From NCBI GenBank assembly GCA_020161405.1, contig JAIUOD010000001.1:806001-870000 (forward strand): a stretch of DNA of 64,000 bases, read 5' to 3'. Below are positions 16,726 to 25,584 of this stretch, in pieces. The notes under the pieces are model-generated. The model worked only from the letters and a program-made list of their open reading frames with translations, had not been told where the DNA came from and made no database searches. Each line of letters opens with the position of its first letter. Within the stretch, counting starts at the first letter, position 1. The position numbers were made by a program, and so were the translations under genes. Source of the stretch: Pseudomonadota bacterium. GTDB lineage: Bacteria > Pseudomonadota > Alphaproteobacteria > Caulobacterales > Aquidulcibacteraceae.

Positions 16726-17352
16726 ATGATAATTCTTGCCATCGATACTTCATTGGATGATTGCATAGTTGCAATTGCGCAAGATGGCGAAATATTGGCA
16801 TCTTCTTGCCAAAAAACCAAAAGCAAACAGGCCGAAATCTTGCCGCAAATGGTAAAAGAGATTTGTGAAAAAGCAAAAATAAACCCAAAACAAATTGATA
16901 AAATCGGGGTTACAATTGGCCCTGGCTCTTTTACGGGTGTTCGCGTTGGCCTTGCCTTTGCTAAGGGCTTGGCAATTGCAACAGATGCACAAATTATTGG
17001 TATTTCTACGCTTGAATTATTGGCACAAAGTTCGTCAAATTCTAAAACCATTGCTCTTATCGAACAAATGGGCAGTGTTTTTGCTGCAAGTTTTATTAAT
17101 GGTGAAATGATTGATGCGCCAAATCGGTTTGAAAATTTCGACTTTATAAAAAACTATGAAAGTGATTGGTCAATAATTGGGTTTAAAAAGCCAACCGAAT
17201 TGGAAAACCATAATTTCATTATCAAAGAAACTTTTGATATTGATAGTTTTATAAAATTATGCACCCAAAAAGATATTCAAAAAAATCCGCCAATTCCCCA
17301 ATATTTACGCGGCGCAGATGCAAAATTATGGCAAGGTTCACAATATGTTTGA
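16726..17352 (+). CDS. tsaB: tRNA threonylcarbamoyladenosine biosynthesis protein TsaB
   Basis: 208 aa, ASKHA-fold paralogue of TsaD. It has the LAIDTS start, the KSKQAEILPQMV segment that replaces the metal-binding His motif of TsaD, and VTIGPGSFTGVRVGLAFAKGLA. TsaB forms the TsaBDE complex that makes t6A37 in ANN-decoding tRNAs. It is the first gene of a conserved alphaproteobacterial run (tsaB-rimI-fur-miaB). Its 3' end overlaps rimI by 8 bp. Confidence 0.93.
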   Translation: MIILAIDTSLDDCIVAIAQDGEILASSCQKTKSKQAEILPQMVKEICEKAKINPKQIDKIGVTIGPGSFTGVRVGLAFAKGLAIATDAQIIGISTLELLAQSSSNSKTIALIEQMGSVFAASFINGEMIDAPNRFENFDFIKNYESDWSIIGFKKPTELENHNFIIKETFDIDSFIKLCTQKDIQKNPPIPQYLRGADAKLWQGSQYV

Positions 17353-17779
17353 ACCAAAAATATTGGAAGTGGGCGATATTGCAAGTTTAATTGATAAAAT
17401 CAAAAGTGATAGCGCCCTTCATAATTGGCAAACAAGTGATTTTGAAAACTCCATCAATGACGAAACCCGCCCAATTTATATTATTGAAAATATTGGTTTT
17501 GTCGCTTTTTCAAAAGCACTTGATGAAGCCGAAATTCTTATGGTTTGGATGGACCCAAATCAAAGAAAAAAGGGATATGCAAAAAATTTACTTAAATATT
17601 CTTTTGATAATTTAAAAACTAATGGCGTTAATAAAATTTATCTTGAAGTTGCAATTGATAATATTGCGGCACTAAATTTATACATAATGCTTGGCTTCAT
17701 TGAAGTTGGAAAGCGCAAGAATTATTACAAGCGCGATAACCAAAATATTGATGCATTAATCCTATCAAAAAGCCTTTGA
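17345..17779 (+). CDS. rimI: RimI-like ribosomal protein N-acetyltransferase
   Basis: 144 aa GNAT protein. The acetyl-CoA loop is QRKKGYAKNLL, followed by LEVAIDNIAALNLYIMLGFIEVGKRKNYY, the classic RimI ending. In E. coli RimI acetylates the N-terminus of S18. I start at ATG 17345, 8 bp inside tsaB, because AAGG precedes it at the right distance; ATG 17318 is in frame but lacks a site. Confidence 0.88.
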   Translation: MFEPKILEVGDIASLIDKIKSDSALHNWQTSDFENSINDETRPIYIIENIGFVAFSKALDEAEILMVWMDPNQRKKGYAKNLLKYSFDNLKTNGVNKIYLEVAIDNIAALNLYIMLGFIEVGKRKNYYKRDNQNIDALILSKSL

Positions 17780-17857
17780 ATGCGACATAAAGATGCGTCA
17801 TTATTATTTATGTTGATACCACTATTAAAATTATATAAAAATTGATAAAAGGCACGA

Positions 17858-18283
17858 ATGGGTGACAAAATGCAAGAAAGAATTGAAAAACTTTGCGTTG
17901 AAAAAGGCTTGCGCATGACTGAACAAAGGCGTGTGATTGCGCGCGTTTTGTCGGTTTCCAATGATCACCCCGATGTTGAAGAATTACACCGCCGCGCCTG
18001 TGAAATTGATAAAGGCATTTCAATTGCCACAGTCTATCGTACTGTTTCCCTTTTAGAAGAAGCAGGCATTATTGAGCGCCATGATTTTCGTGACGGGCGT
18101 TCACGCTTTGAAGAATTATCAGATGAGCATCATGATCATTTAATCGATATGCAAAGCGGCAAAGTGGTTGAATTTACCGATCCACGCATCGAAGAATTAC
18201 AGCGTGAAATTGCAGATAAATTGGGTTATAAGCTGGTTGATCACCGGTTAGAGCTTTATTGTATCCCGATTGAAAAGAATTAA
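17858..18283 (+). CDS. fur: Fur-family metalloregulator (Fur/Mur)
   Basis: 141 aa. The winged helix (MTEQRRVIARVL, HPDVEELHRRA, ISIATVYRTVSLLEEAGII) is followed by the dimerisation domain with the metal-binding HHDHLIDMQSGKVVEF and HRLELYCIP. The protein fits the alphaproteobacterial Fur group which in rhizobia responds mainly to manganese (Mur). It lacks the C-terminal CxxC structural zinc motifs of E. coli Fur. It sits 78 bp after rimI, so it may have its own promoter (a TTGATA box is at about 17813). Confidence 0.93.
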   Translation: MGDKMQERIEKLCVEKGLRMTEQRRVIARVLSVSNDHPDVEELHRRACEIDKGISIATVYRTVSLLEEAGIIERHDFRDGRSRFEELSDEHHDHLIDMQSGKVVEFTDPRIEELQREIADKLGYKLVDHRLELYCIPIEKN

Positions 18284-18304
18284 TATTGAGAAGAATTAAT
18301 TTTA

Positions 18305-19672
18305 ATGACAAATGAAAATTCACAAAGCCCAAAGCCAAAAAAAGGGCTTTTTGTTCAATCTTATGGCTGCCAGATGAATGTCTATGATAGCGAAAGAATG
18401 GTTGATATTCTTGCGCCGCTTGGCTATCGCCCTGTCGAAAATTCTGAAGATGCCGATTTGGTGGTTTTAAACACTTGTCATATTCGTGAAAAAGCCACCG
18501 AAAAAGTTTATTCCGAAATCGGGCGCATCAAACAGCAAAAAGATGCCAAAGGCGGCGATATGATGATTGCGGTGGCGGGCTGTGTTGCCCAAGCTGAAGG
18601 CGCACAAATTATGAAGCGCGCACCGACGGTTGATTTGGTCGTCGGCCCCCAAGCATATCACCATTTACCAGAATTAATTGCCCGCGCCGCACGTAAATCG
18701 GGTGAGGTTTTAGATACTTCTTTTGATGCAATTGATAAGTTTGATGCTTTACCAATTAAGCGTGAAAACACTGGCTATTCGGCTTTTTTGTCGGTTCAAG
18801 AAGGTTGCGATAAATTTTGCTCTTTTTGTGTTGTGCCATATACGCGCGGCGCAGAATATTCACGCCCATTTGATAAGGTTTTGGATGAGGCCAAAGCACT
18901 TGCTGATAATGGCGTAATGGAAATCAACCTTTTGGGGCAGAATGTTAATGCCTATAATGGCGGCGATGATATTAAAAAGCATGGCCTTGGCGCTTTAATT
19001 CGTGAAATTTCCAAGCTTCCAAACATTAAGCGTATTCGCTACACCACTTCACATCCATGCGATATGGATGAAGATTTGATAATGGCGCATGGCGAGGTTG
19101 AAGAATTAATGCCTTATCTGCATTTACCTGTTCAATCTGGCTCTGACAAAGTTTTGAAGGCTATGAATAGGAAGCACACGGCAAAATCATATCTCGAAAC
19201 TTTGGATAAATTCCGTAAAGTTCGCCCTGATATTGCCTTTGCATCTGATTTTATTGTTGGCTTCCCTGGCGAAAGCGATGAAGATTTCCGCGAAACTATG
19301 CAATTAGTTGAAGAAGTAAATTATTCTTCTGCCTTTAGTTTCAAATATTCGCGCCGCCCTGGAACGCCTGCATCTGGCATGATGCGCCAAATTGCCGAAG
19401 ACGTGAAAGATGCCCGCCTTTATGAGTTACAGGCCTTACTTGCAAAACAGCAAGGCGAATTTAACGCTTCTTCAATTGGTAAAAACACAAAAGTTTTGGT
19501 CACCAATAAGGGGAAACGCGAAGGTCAAGTTTTTGGCAAAAGCCCGTTTTTACAATCAGTTTTCGTCTCTGGTGGCGAAGAATTAGTTGGCAAAATAATT
19601 GAAATCAAAGTCACGGGCGCGGGGCAACAATCAATTGTTGGTGAACCAATTGGGGTTTTTGAAAATGCCTAA
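18305..19672 (+). CDS. miaB: tRNA-2-methylthio-N6-dimethylallyladenosine synthase
   Basis: 455 aa radical-SAM methylthiotransferase that adds the 2-methylthio group to i6A37. The N-terminal MTTase domain carries three cluster cysteines (SYGCQMN, NTCHIRE, VAGCVAQ). The radical SAM motif is Cys168-x3-Cys172-x2-Cys175, and a C-terminal TRAM domain starts near residue 385. The gene follows fur by 21 bp and overlaps ybeY by 8 bp. In many relatives phoH lies between miaB and ybeY; here it does not. Confidence 0.96.
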   Translation: MTNENSQSPKPKKGLFVQSYGCQMNVYDSERMVDILAPLGYRPVENSEDADLVVLNTCHIREKATEKVYSEIGRIKQQKDAKGGDMMIAVAGCVAQAEGAQIMKRAPTVDLVVGPQAYHHLPELIARAARKSGEVLDTSFDAIDKFDALPIKRENTGYSAFLSVQEGCDKFCSFCVVPYTRGAEYSRPFDKVLDEAKALADNGVMEINLLGQNVNAYNGGDDIKKHGLGALIREISKLPNIKRIRYTTSHPCDMDEDLIMAHGEVEELMPYLHLPVQSGSDKVLKAMNRKHTAKSYLETLDKFRKVRPDIAFASDFIVGFPGESDEDFRETMQLVEEVNYSSAFSFKYSRRPGTPASGMMRQIAEDVKDARLYELQALLAKQQGEFNASSIGKNTKVLVTNKGKREGQVFGKSPFLQSVFVSGGEELVGKIIEIKVTGAGQQSIVGEPIGVFENA

Positions 19673-20150
19673 TGAAGACCGACAGGATGGCGCGCCAATT
19701 GAATTCATTATTGAATATGAAAATTGGCGCGATATTGGCTTTGACCCAGTTGAATTTGGCAAATCAATTCATTTACGAATAATGCAAGAATTTGAGGATG
19801 CAAATGGTGAAATTTGCGTTCTTTTAAGTGATGATGAAAAATTGCACGAATTAAATAAAGCATGGCGCTGTATTGATAAACCAACCAATGTCTTAAGCTT
19901 TCCACATGATGGAAGCGAACAAATCCTTGGTGATATCGCAATTTCTTTGCCTATATTACAAAAAGAAGCAATTGAGCAAAATAAAAGCTTGCAAGACCAT
20001 TTCGCACATTTATTAATACATGGCATTTTACATTTACTTGGATATGACCATATTAATGAAGATGAAGCAATTGAAATGGAAACACTTGAAATTGAATTAT
20101 TGGAAAGTATGAATATTTCAAATCCTTATGAAATGGACTTAAAAAACTAG
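19665..20150 (+). CDS. ybeY: Endoribonuclease YbeY (rRNA maturation)
   Basis: 161 aa. The metal-binding signature HGILHLLGYDH is intact, preceded by the NVLSFPHDG strand typical of YbeY. YbeY acts in 16S rRNA 3'-end maturation, ribosome quality control and sRNA biology in rhizobia. I use the ATG at 19665, overlapping the miaB end by 8 bp. It abuts the corC gene with no spacer. Confidence 0.93.
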   Translation: MPNEDRQDGAPIEFIIEYENWRDIGFDPVEFGKSIHLRIMQEFEDANGEICVLLSDDEKLHELNKAWRCIDKPTNVLSFPHDGSEQILGDIAISLPILQKEAIEQNKSLQDHFAHLLIHGILHLLGYDHINEDEAIEMETLEIELLESMNISNPYEMDLKN

Positions 20151-21059
20151 ATGGCGCAGGGCGACGACGAAAATGAAAAACCAAATTCCAAAGAGCGCGC
20201 AGGTTTATTGCGCCGCTTTAAGGGTATTTTTGGCAAACGCAAACTTGACGAAGAAAGCGCACAAATTATCGAATCCCTCGAAAGTGAAGAGGCGATTTCA
20301 TCAAACAAGCGCGAAATGCTTTTCAAGGTTGCAAGTTTTGATAAATTAACCATCGGTGATATTATGATACCGCGCGCCGATATTGTTGCCGTCGAGGCTG
20401 AAACCACCTTGGGCGAATTGGGGCGCATATTTTCAGAACATCAACATTCACGCGTTCCGATTTATCGCGATAATCTTGATAATCCTATCGGGTTTGTGCA
20501 TGTGAAGGATGTTTTGGCGCTTTTGACGCCTGATGAAAACGGAAAAATAAAGGCAAAACTAGATTCAAAGCCATTAAATAAAATCAAGCGTGATTTATTA
20601 TATGTTCCGCTTTCAATGCGCCTTCCTAATTTGTTAATTCAAATGCGCGCAATGCGTAAACATATCGCGCTTGTGATTGATGAATATGGCGGTACCGATG
20701 GCTTGGTAACAATTGAAAATTTGGTTGAAGAAATCATCGGTGATATTGATGATGAATATGATGATGTTGAATCAAACATGATTATTCAACGCGCGCCAAA
20801 TATTTGGGAAGTTGATGCCAAACTAGAGATTGAGGAATTTAGCAATCAAAGTGGTGTTCAAAATCTAATAAATGATGAAATCGGTACTGAAATTGACACA
20901 ATGGGCGGCCTTGCATTCGCGCTGGCGGGGCACATTTCACCACGCGGTGAAATAATTGCGCATCCAAATGGGTATGAGCTTGAAATTATTGATGCCGATC
21001 CACGCAAAATTCGCCGCATGTTATTTCGCGTAGTAAGCCCAATCAAAGCCGCGGATTAG
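20151..21059 (+). CDS. CorC/TlyC-family CBS-domain protein
   Basis: 302 aa, cytosolic. A charged N-terminal region precedes two CBS domains (about 65-190; IMIPRADIVAVE, HSRVPIYRDNLDNPIGFVHVKD, HIALVIDEYGGTDGLVTIENLVEEIIGDI) and a CorC_HlyC domain (about 205-290). Homologues are linked to magnesium/cobalt efflux control or annotated as hemolysin C; the hemolysin name is historical. It starts immediately after the ybeY stop codon and lies 4 bp before lnt, as in many alphaproteobacteria. Confidence 0.9.
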   Translation: MAQGDDENEKPNSKERAGLLRRFKGIFGKRKLDEESAQIIESLESEEAISSNKREMLFKVASFDKLTIGDIMIPRADIVAVEAETTLGELGRIFSEHQHSRVPIYRDNLDNPIGFVHVKDVLALLTPDENGKIKAKLDSKPLNKIKRDLLYVPLSMRLPNLLIQMRAMRKHIALVIDEYGGTDGLVTIENLVEEIIGDIDDEYDDVESNMIIQRAPNIWEVDAKLEIEEFSNQSGVQNLINDEIGTEIDTMGGLAFALAGHISPRGEIIAHPNGYELEIIDADPRKIRRMLFRVVSPIKAAD

Positions 21060-21063
21060 AATT

Positions 21064-22602
21064 TTGCCAAACTATTTTGCCAATTTTTTTGAAACTAAAT
21101 CGACAAAAATAAAATATATTATTTTGTTCGTTTTAGGTTTGTTGGCAGTGTTCGCGCTTGCGCCTTATCATATTTGGCCGCTTTATGCGATTGCAATATG
21201 GGGGCTTATGATTGCTCTTGATGATGCCAAAAAATCGCCTAAACCGTTAAAATCTGCCTTTTGGCGTTCCTTTATTTTTGGATTTGCACATTTTGCACTT
21301 GGAATGTTTTGGGTGGGTCAAGCGTTTTTGGTTGATGCAAAAAAGTTCGCATGGCTTATCCCATTCGCCATGAGCGCGCTTCCCGCCTATATTGGCTTAT
21401 ATTATGGTCTGGCGGGTTTTTTATATTCCAAATTTGCACCTAATAATGCCAATCGCGTTTTTTGGTTTGCCTTTTGCTTTGGCGCAATAGAATATTTAAG
21501 AAGCATATTATTTACGGGGCTTCCGTGGAATTTAAGCGCCTATATATGGAAAGCTGGTGGTATAATTTCGCAAAATGGTGCGTTAATTGGGCCGTTTGGT
21601 GTTGGCATTCTAACAATTTTTGCATTTTCGAGCCTAAACGTAATCCGCGAGGGAAAATCCAAATCAATTATAATTCTTAATATTATAATTATTGCTGCTT
21701 CAATTGGTTTTGGTGCGTTGCGTTTAGCCACCCCAGTAAAAAATAATAGCGATATTAAAATTGCAGTAGGGCAGGCGGGATTTTCGCAAAAGGACTTATG
21801 GGATAGTGCGAATCGTAAAAGTGTAATCAATAATTATATTGGACAATTAAAAACCAAAACCGCACAAGATTCTAATATAATAGTATGGCCAGAGGGTGCG
21901 TTTCCATTCGACTTATTTTCAGATGATGAAGCGCTTTCAAAAATAAACCCACTAATTCAAAATAAGGTTTTGATTGTTGGTGCGCCACATGCCGATTTTA
22001 TTGATCAAAATAAATATTTTAATTCAATTGCATTTTTGACGGGAAGTAATGATTTTTATCCATCATTATTATCAACTTATGATAAATTTCACCTTGTGCC
22101 ATTTGGTGAATATCTTCCTTTAAGGCCAGTTTTTAACGCATTAGGAATATCAAGTCTTGTCGCCTATGGCACAGATTTTAGTAAAGGCGAATCGCCAAAA
22201 GTACTTAAAATAGGAAACCTTCCAAATATTGATCCACGAATTTGCTATGAAATAATTTTCCCGCATTTTAATAATGGGCAAATTAGGCCAGATATGATTG
22301 TTAATGTATCGGTTGATGCATGGTATGGTGACTATCTTGGCCCAGATCAACACTATAATCAGGCAAGATGGCGCGCAATTGAGGAGGGATTGCCACTTAT
22401 TCGGGCAGCCTCTGGCGGTTGGTCAGGCATAATTGATTCTTTTGGTCGCCCAATTACGCAATTTCGTAAGGGTAATGATATAATTTCAGCAACTTTACCA
22501 AGTAAACTAACTCAAACACCTTATTCAAGGTTCTCAGACGCAATATTTCTTCTCCTTATGGTTGTATTTGCAGCAAATACTTACCTAACAAGAAAGTTTT
22601 GA
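21064..22602 (+). CDS. lnt: Apolipoprotein N-acyltransferase
   Basis: 512 aa. Six or so transmembrane helices precede a nitrilase-type domain (about 230-480) with the catalytic triad Glu (VWPEGAFPFD), Lys (YDKFHLVPFGEYLP) and Cys (PRICYEIIFP). Lnt adds the third acyl chain to lipoproteins in the inner membrane. The start is a TTG at 21064, only 4 bp after corC; there is no ATG or GTG that would keep the first membrane helices, so expression probably depends on coupling. Confidence 0.94.
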   Translation: MPNYFANFFETKSTKIKYIILFVLGLLAVFALAPYHIWPLYAIAIWGLMIALDDAKKSPKPLKSAFWRSFIFGFAHFALGMFWVGQAFLVDAKKFAWLIPFAMSALPAYIGLYYGLAGFLYSKFAPNNANRVFWFAFCFGAIEYLRSILFTGLPWNLSAYIWKAGGIISQNGALIGPFGVGILTIFAFSSLNVIREGKSKSIIILNIIIIAASIGFGALRLATPVKNNSDIKIAVGQAGFSQKDLWDSANRKSVINNYIGQLKTKTAQDSNIIVWPEGAFPFDLFSDDEALSKINPLIQNKVLIVGAPHADFIDQNKYFNSIAFLTGSNDFYPSLLSTYDKFHLVPFGEYLPLRPVFNALGISSLVAYGTDFSKGESPKVLKIGNLPNIDPRICYEIIFPHFNNGQIRPDMIVNVSVDAWYGDYLGPDQHYNQARWRAIEEGLPLIRAASGGWSGIIDSFGRPITQFRKGNDIISATLPSKLTQTPYSRFSDAIFLLLMVVFAANTYLTRKF

Positions 22603-22614
22603 GAAATTCTGTCC

Positions 22615-22642
22615 TTGACTTGGTCAAACATTCATATATTTA
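22615..22642 (+). promoter_or_regulatory. Promoter and possible operator of the xre gene
   Basis: TTGACT (22615-22620) with TATTTA 16 bp later (22637-22642). The -35 lies inside a perfect inverted repeat TTGAC-TTG-GTCAA (22615-22627), the kind of site a dimeric helix-turn-helix repressor could use for autoregulation. Confidence 0.4.
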
Positions 22643-22666
22643 TTCCCAATTCGAGGCATAAAAATA

Positions 22667-23080
22667 ATGAGTAATGAACGTAGTTCAACAGCAATTGATG
22701 CTTATGTTGGGCGTAGGCTTAAACAAAGGCGTGAGGAATTGGGGCTAAGCCAAGAAAGGCTTGCCGATTTTTTGGGAATTTCTTTCCAGCAAGTTCAAAA
22801 ATACGAACGCGGCTTTAATCGCGTTGGTGCAAGTCGTCTCTTCCAAATCGGTGAAGCATTGGGTGTTCCAACTGCTTTTTTCTTTGAAGGTATCGAGCCT
22901 GTGGGGCGTGGTACACTTAATGAAGATAAGGAAAATGCCGATCCACTTTCTGTTGCCGCGCTTTTATCTGCGCCCGGTGCAATGGAATTACTTGCTGAAT
23001 ATGCAAAAGTAAATTCAACTGCACAACGCAAAAAAATTGTTGAGCTTGTTCGTCTTCTGGCTAACGAAACAGAGAATTAA
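22667..23080 (+). CDS. XRE-family helix-turn-helix regulator
   Basis: 137 aa. The Cro/C1-type HTH covers about residues 12-72 (LKQRREELGLSQERLADFLGISFQQVQKYE), followed by AFFFEG and a short Ala-rich C-terminal helix. This is the conserved alphaproteobacterial XRE protein found between lnt and metK/trmB. Its targets are not evident here. It has its own promoter, with a palindrome over the -35 suggesting self-control. metK, normally next, is absent. Confidence 0.9.
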   Translation: MSNERSSTAIDAYVGRRLKQRREELGLSQERLADFLGISFQQVQKYERGFNRVGASRLFQIGEALGVPTAFFFEGIEPVGRGTLNEDKENADPLSVAALLSAPGAMELLAEYAKVNSTAQRKKIVELVRLLANETEN

Positions 23081-23091
23081 GGCATATAAAT

Positions 23092-23778
23092 TTGCAATCG
23101 ATTGTGCCGTCAAGGCGGATAAAATCCTTTGGGCGTGTTGGCGGAAGACCTTTGTCGCCATTACAGGCACGTCTTGTTGAAACTGAATTATCAAAATTCC
23201 AGATTTTAGAAGTTGAAGAAGGTTTTTCGCCAATTTCAATTGATGATAGCAAAAAAGAAGTTTGGTTTGAAATTGGTTTTGGCGGTGCAGAACATTTAAT
23301 CAATCAGGCCAAAGCAAATTCTGACGTGCTTTTTATTGGCGCGGAGCCTTTTCTTGAAGGTGTTGCCAAAGCAATGCGCGCAATTGATAGCGAAAAAATC
23401 ACAAATATTCGTCTTATTAATGGTGATGCGCGCCCAATTTTGGAAAATTTCCAAAATGCGTGTTTGGATAGAATTTTTATTCTTTTCCCTGACCCATGGC
23501 CGAAAGCACGTCATCATAAACGCCGCCTTATTAATGATGAATTTATAAATCTTTTGGCGCGTATTACAAAAAAAGGTGCAAAAATTCGCTTTGCGTCCGA
23601 TTGGGCAAATTATGCAGAAGAAGCATTGGCATGCTTTATAAAAAACCCTGCATTTTCATGGAATGCGCAAAGTCAAAAGGATTGGAATATCCCACCCGAA
23701 GATCATTTCACAACCCGTTATCAGGCAAAAAAACTTGGGGATTGTGAACCGATTTTTCTTGATTTTACTCGATTATAG
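23092..23778 (+). CDS. trmB: tRNA (guanine-N7)-methyltransferase
   Basis: 228 aa SAM-dependent enzyme making m7G46. Motifs are WFEIGFGGAEHL (SAM binding), FIGAEPF, and the diagnostic FILFPDPWPKARHHKRRLINDEF. The start is TTG 23092, preceded by TAAGG at good distance; it gives the normal length and no ATG is available. Its 3' end overlaps the convergent FAH gene by 14 bp. Confidence 0.93.
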   Translation: MQSIVPSRRIKSFGRVGGRPLSPLQARLVETELSKFQILEVEEGFSPISIDDSKKEVWFEIGFGGAEHLINQAKANSDVLFIGAEPFLEGVAKAMRAIDSEKITNIRLINGDARPILENFQNACLDRIFILFPDPWPKARHHKRRLINDEFINLLARITKKGAKIRFASDWANYAEEALACFIKNPAFSWNAQSQKDWNIPPEDHFTTRYQAKKLGDCEPIFLDFTRL

Positions 23779-24613
23779 TTTCGACTTCTTCATCAATAAT
23801 TTTATTTTCAATCACGCCAATTTCATCAATTTCACAGCGAACAATATCGCCCGCCTTAAGCCATAATTGCGGATTGCGTGCCATTCCGACACCTGCTGGT
23901 GTGCCTGTAAAAATAACATCCCCTGGTAGAAGAGTCATAATTTTGGTTGCTTCTTCGATTAATTGTGGGATTTTGAAAATCATATCGCCAATTTTACTAT
24001 CTTGCATTTTTTGACCATTAACAAAACAGCGTAGCCCCAAATCATCTAAATTCGTAATTTCATCTGGTGTTACTAAAAATGGGCCAAAGGGTGCGTGGCT
24101 ATCAAAACCTTTGCCCAATGTGAATTGGGTAGTTTTTCTTTGCCAATCGCGCACCGAATAATCGCAACCTACACTATAGCCTAAAATCACTTCATTGGCA
24201 CGGCTTGCAGGAACGTGGCGACAGGTTTTGCCAATGATAACCACCAATTCAACTTCAAAATCCAATTGATCTGAAACATTTGGTTTTTCTACAAATCCAT
24301 TTGGTTCATTGACCGATGTGGTTTGTTTCATAAACCATGTTGCATCAGTGGGTATAGGGCGTCCTGTTTCTTTGGCATGGTCGGCATAATTAAGACCAAT
24401 CCCAAAAATACGCGGCGGAACTAAGACGGGTGATAGGATTTCAACATCTTCAATGTCAAATTCTTCACCCGTGAAAACAGGATTTTCAAGAAAGCCATCA
24501 TCAATAGACGCCACACCAAGCGCACCAATTTCAAGGTCAAATGCGCGAATTTTATCACCTTCAACAAGGCCGCCGCGAATATTGTCACTTTCTTCAAAAA
24601 TTGCGATGCGCAT
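23765..24613 (-). CDS. Fumarylacetoacetate hydrolase (FAH) family protein
   Basis: 282 aa. The FAH fold is clear: GLNYADHAKETG, the metal-binding acidic residues in DFEVELVVIIGK, GYSVGCDYSVRDWQ, GKGFDSHAPFGPFLVT and the MTLLPGDVIFTGTPAGVG loop. Members hydrolyse or decarboxylate acylpyruvates and 2-oxo-acid derivatives (for example oxaloacetate, fumarylpyruvate or ureidoglycolate-type substrates). It lies 24 bp downstream of a CitE-like lyase in the same direction, so the two probably act on related acids. Confidence 0.87.
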   Translation of the reverse strand: MRIAIFEESDNIRGGLVEGDKIRAFDLEIGALGVASIDDGFLENPVFTGEEFDIEDVEILSPVLVPPRIFGIGLNYADHAKETGRPIPTDATWFMKQTTSVNEPNGFVEKPNVSDQLDFEVELVVIIGKTCRHVPASRANEVILGYSVGCDYSVRDWQRKTTQFTLGKGFDSHAPFGPFLVTPDEITNLDDLGLRCFVNGQKMQDSKIGDMIFKIPQLIEEATKIMTLLPGDVIFTGTPAGVGMARNPQLWLKAGDIVRCEIDEIGVIENKIIDEEVETIIE

Positions 24614-24637
24614 TCCTATCTCCTGATTTGTATGTGA

Positions 24638-25510
24638 TTATTGCATTGCCTCTATCGCTTCGGCAATAGCAATTGTTTTTAATGCCATATCACGATGCAG
24701 AATTTCCGCCATCTTGCCTTCAACTTTTAAAACCCCTTTGCCCGCATTTTCAGGGTCGGCAAAGGCAACAACAATTGCACGCGCATATGCAACTTCTTCG
24801 GGTTTTGGTGCAAAAATTTCATTGCATTTTTCAATTTGACTTGGGTGGATTAAGGTTTTGCCATCAAAACCAAAGGCTTTGCCCTGATTACATTGCCATT
24901 CATATCCATCCATATTCTGAATATCATTAAATACACCATCAATCACCGCCATTTTAAAGCATTTGGCACCATTAATTGCCGCCGATAATGCATATAAAAA
25001 AGGTGCGCGCTCCACATCCAAAATTGCGCCAGTTTCCTTTGCCAAATCATTTGTGCCCATTACCAAGGCTTTAAATGGTGTGGTTTGCGCGGCTGAACAA
25101 ATATTGAAAATATCCAAAATCGCGCGTGGGGTTTCAATCATTGCCCAAATATCAATTGATTGACCATTGTTTAATTCACGAATTTGCGCATCAATTGACA
25201 AAACTTCGGCTTTTGATTCGATTTTTGGAACTAAAATTGCATCTGGCTTTGCCGCAACTGCCATTTTTAGATCATCTTTGAAATATTCGGTATTAATGCC
25301 ATTGGTGCGAATAATAATTTCGCGTGCGCCATAACCACCGCCTGCTAAAGCCGCCGCTATTGTTTCGCGTGCAATTTGCTTCATTTCGGGGGCAACCGCA
25401 TCTTCCATATCCATTATTATTGCATCGCAGGGTAATGTTTTTGCTTTTTCTAAAACCTTGGCATTTGCCCCCGGCATATATAAAACGGAGCGGCGTGGTC
25501 GATTGGTCAT
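24638..25510 (-). CDS. CitE/HpcH-family CoA-ester lyase (malyl-CoA lyase-like)
   Basis: 290 aa TIM-barrel protein. RRSVLYMPGANAKVLEKA, the MDMEDAVAPEMK acidic metal/substrate motif, RTNGINTEY and ILVPKIESKAEVL identify the HpcH/HpaI aldolase-CitE superfamily. The late GKTLIHPSQIEKCNEIFAP segment is typical of malyl-/citramalyl-CoA lyases and related thioesterases. I start at the ATG (complement 25508-25510), preceded by GGGGGAAA. The exact CoA ester is not determinable; the FAH neighbour suggests organic-acid turnover. Confidence 0.85.
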   Translation of the reverse strand: MTNRPRRSVLYMPGANAKVLEKAKTLPCDAIIMDMEDAVAPEMKQIARETIAAALAGGGYGAREIIIRTNGINTEYFKDDLKMAVAAKPDAILVPKIESKAEVLSIDAQIRELNNGQSIDIWAMIETPRAILDIFNICSAAQTTPFKALVMGTNDLAKETGAILDVERAPFLYALSAAINGAKCFKMAVIDGVFNDIQNMDGYEWQCNQGKAFGFDGKTLIHPSQIEKCNEIFAPKPEEVAYARAIVVAFADPENAGKGVLKVEGKMAEILHRDMALKTIAIAEAIEAMQ

Positions 25511-25584
25511 TATTTCCCCCAGTTGTTTTCGCAGGTGCAATATAAATTATTTCTTGTCTTAGGCAATAAGACCAAGGTTAAAAA

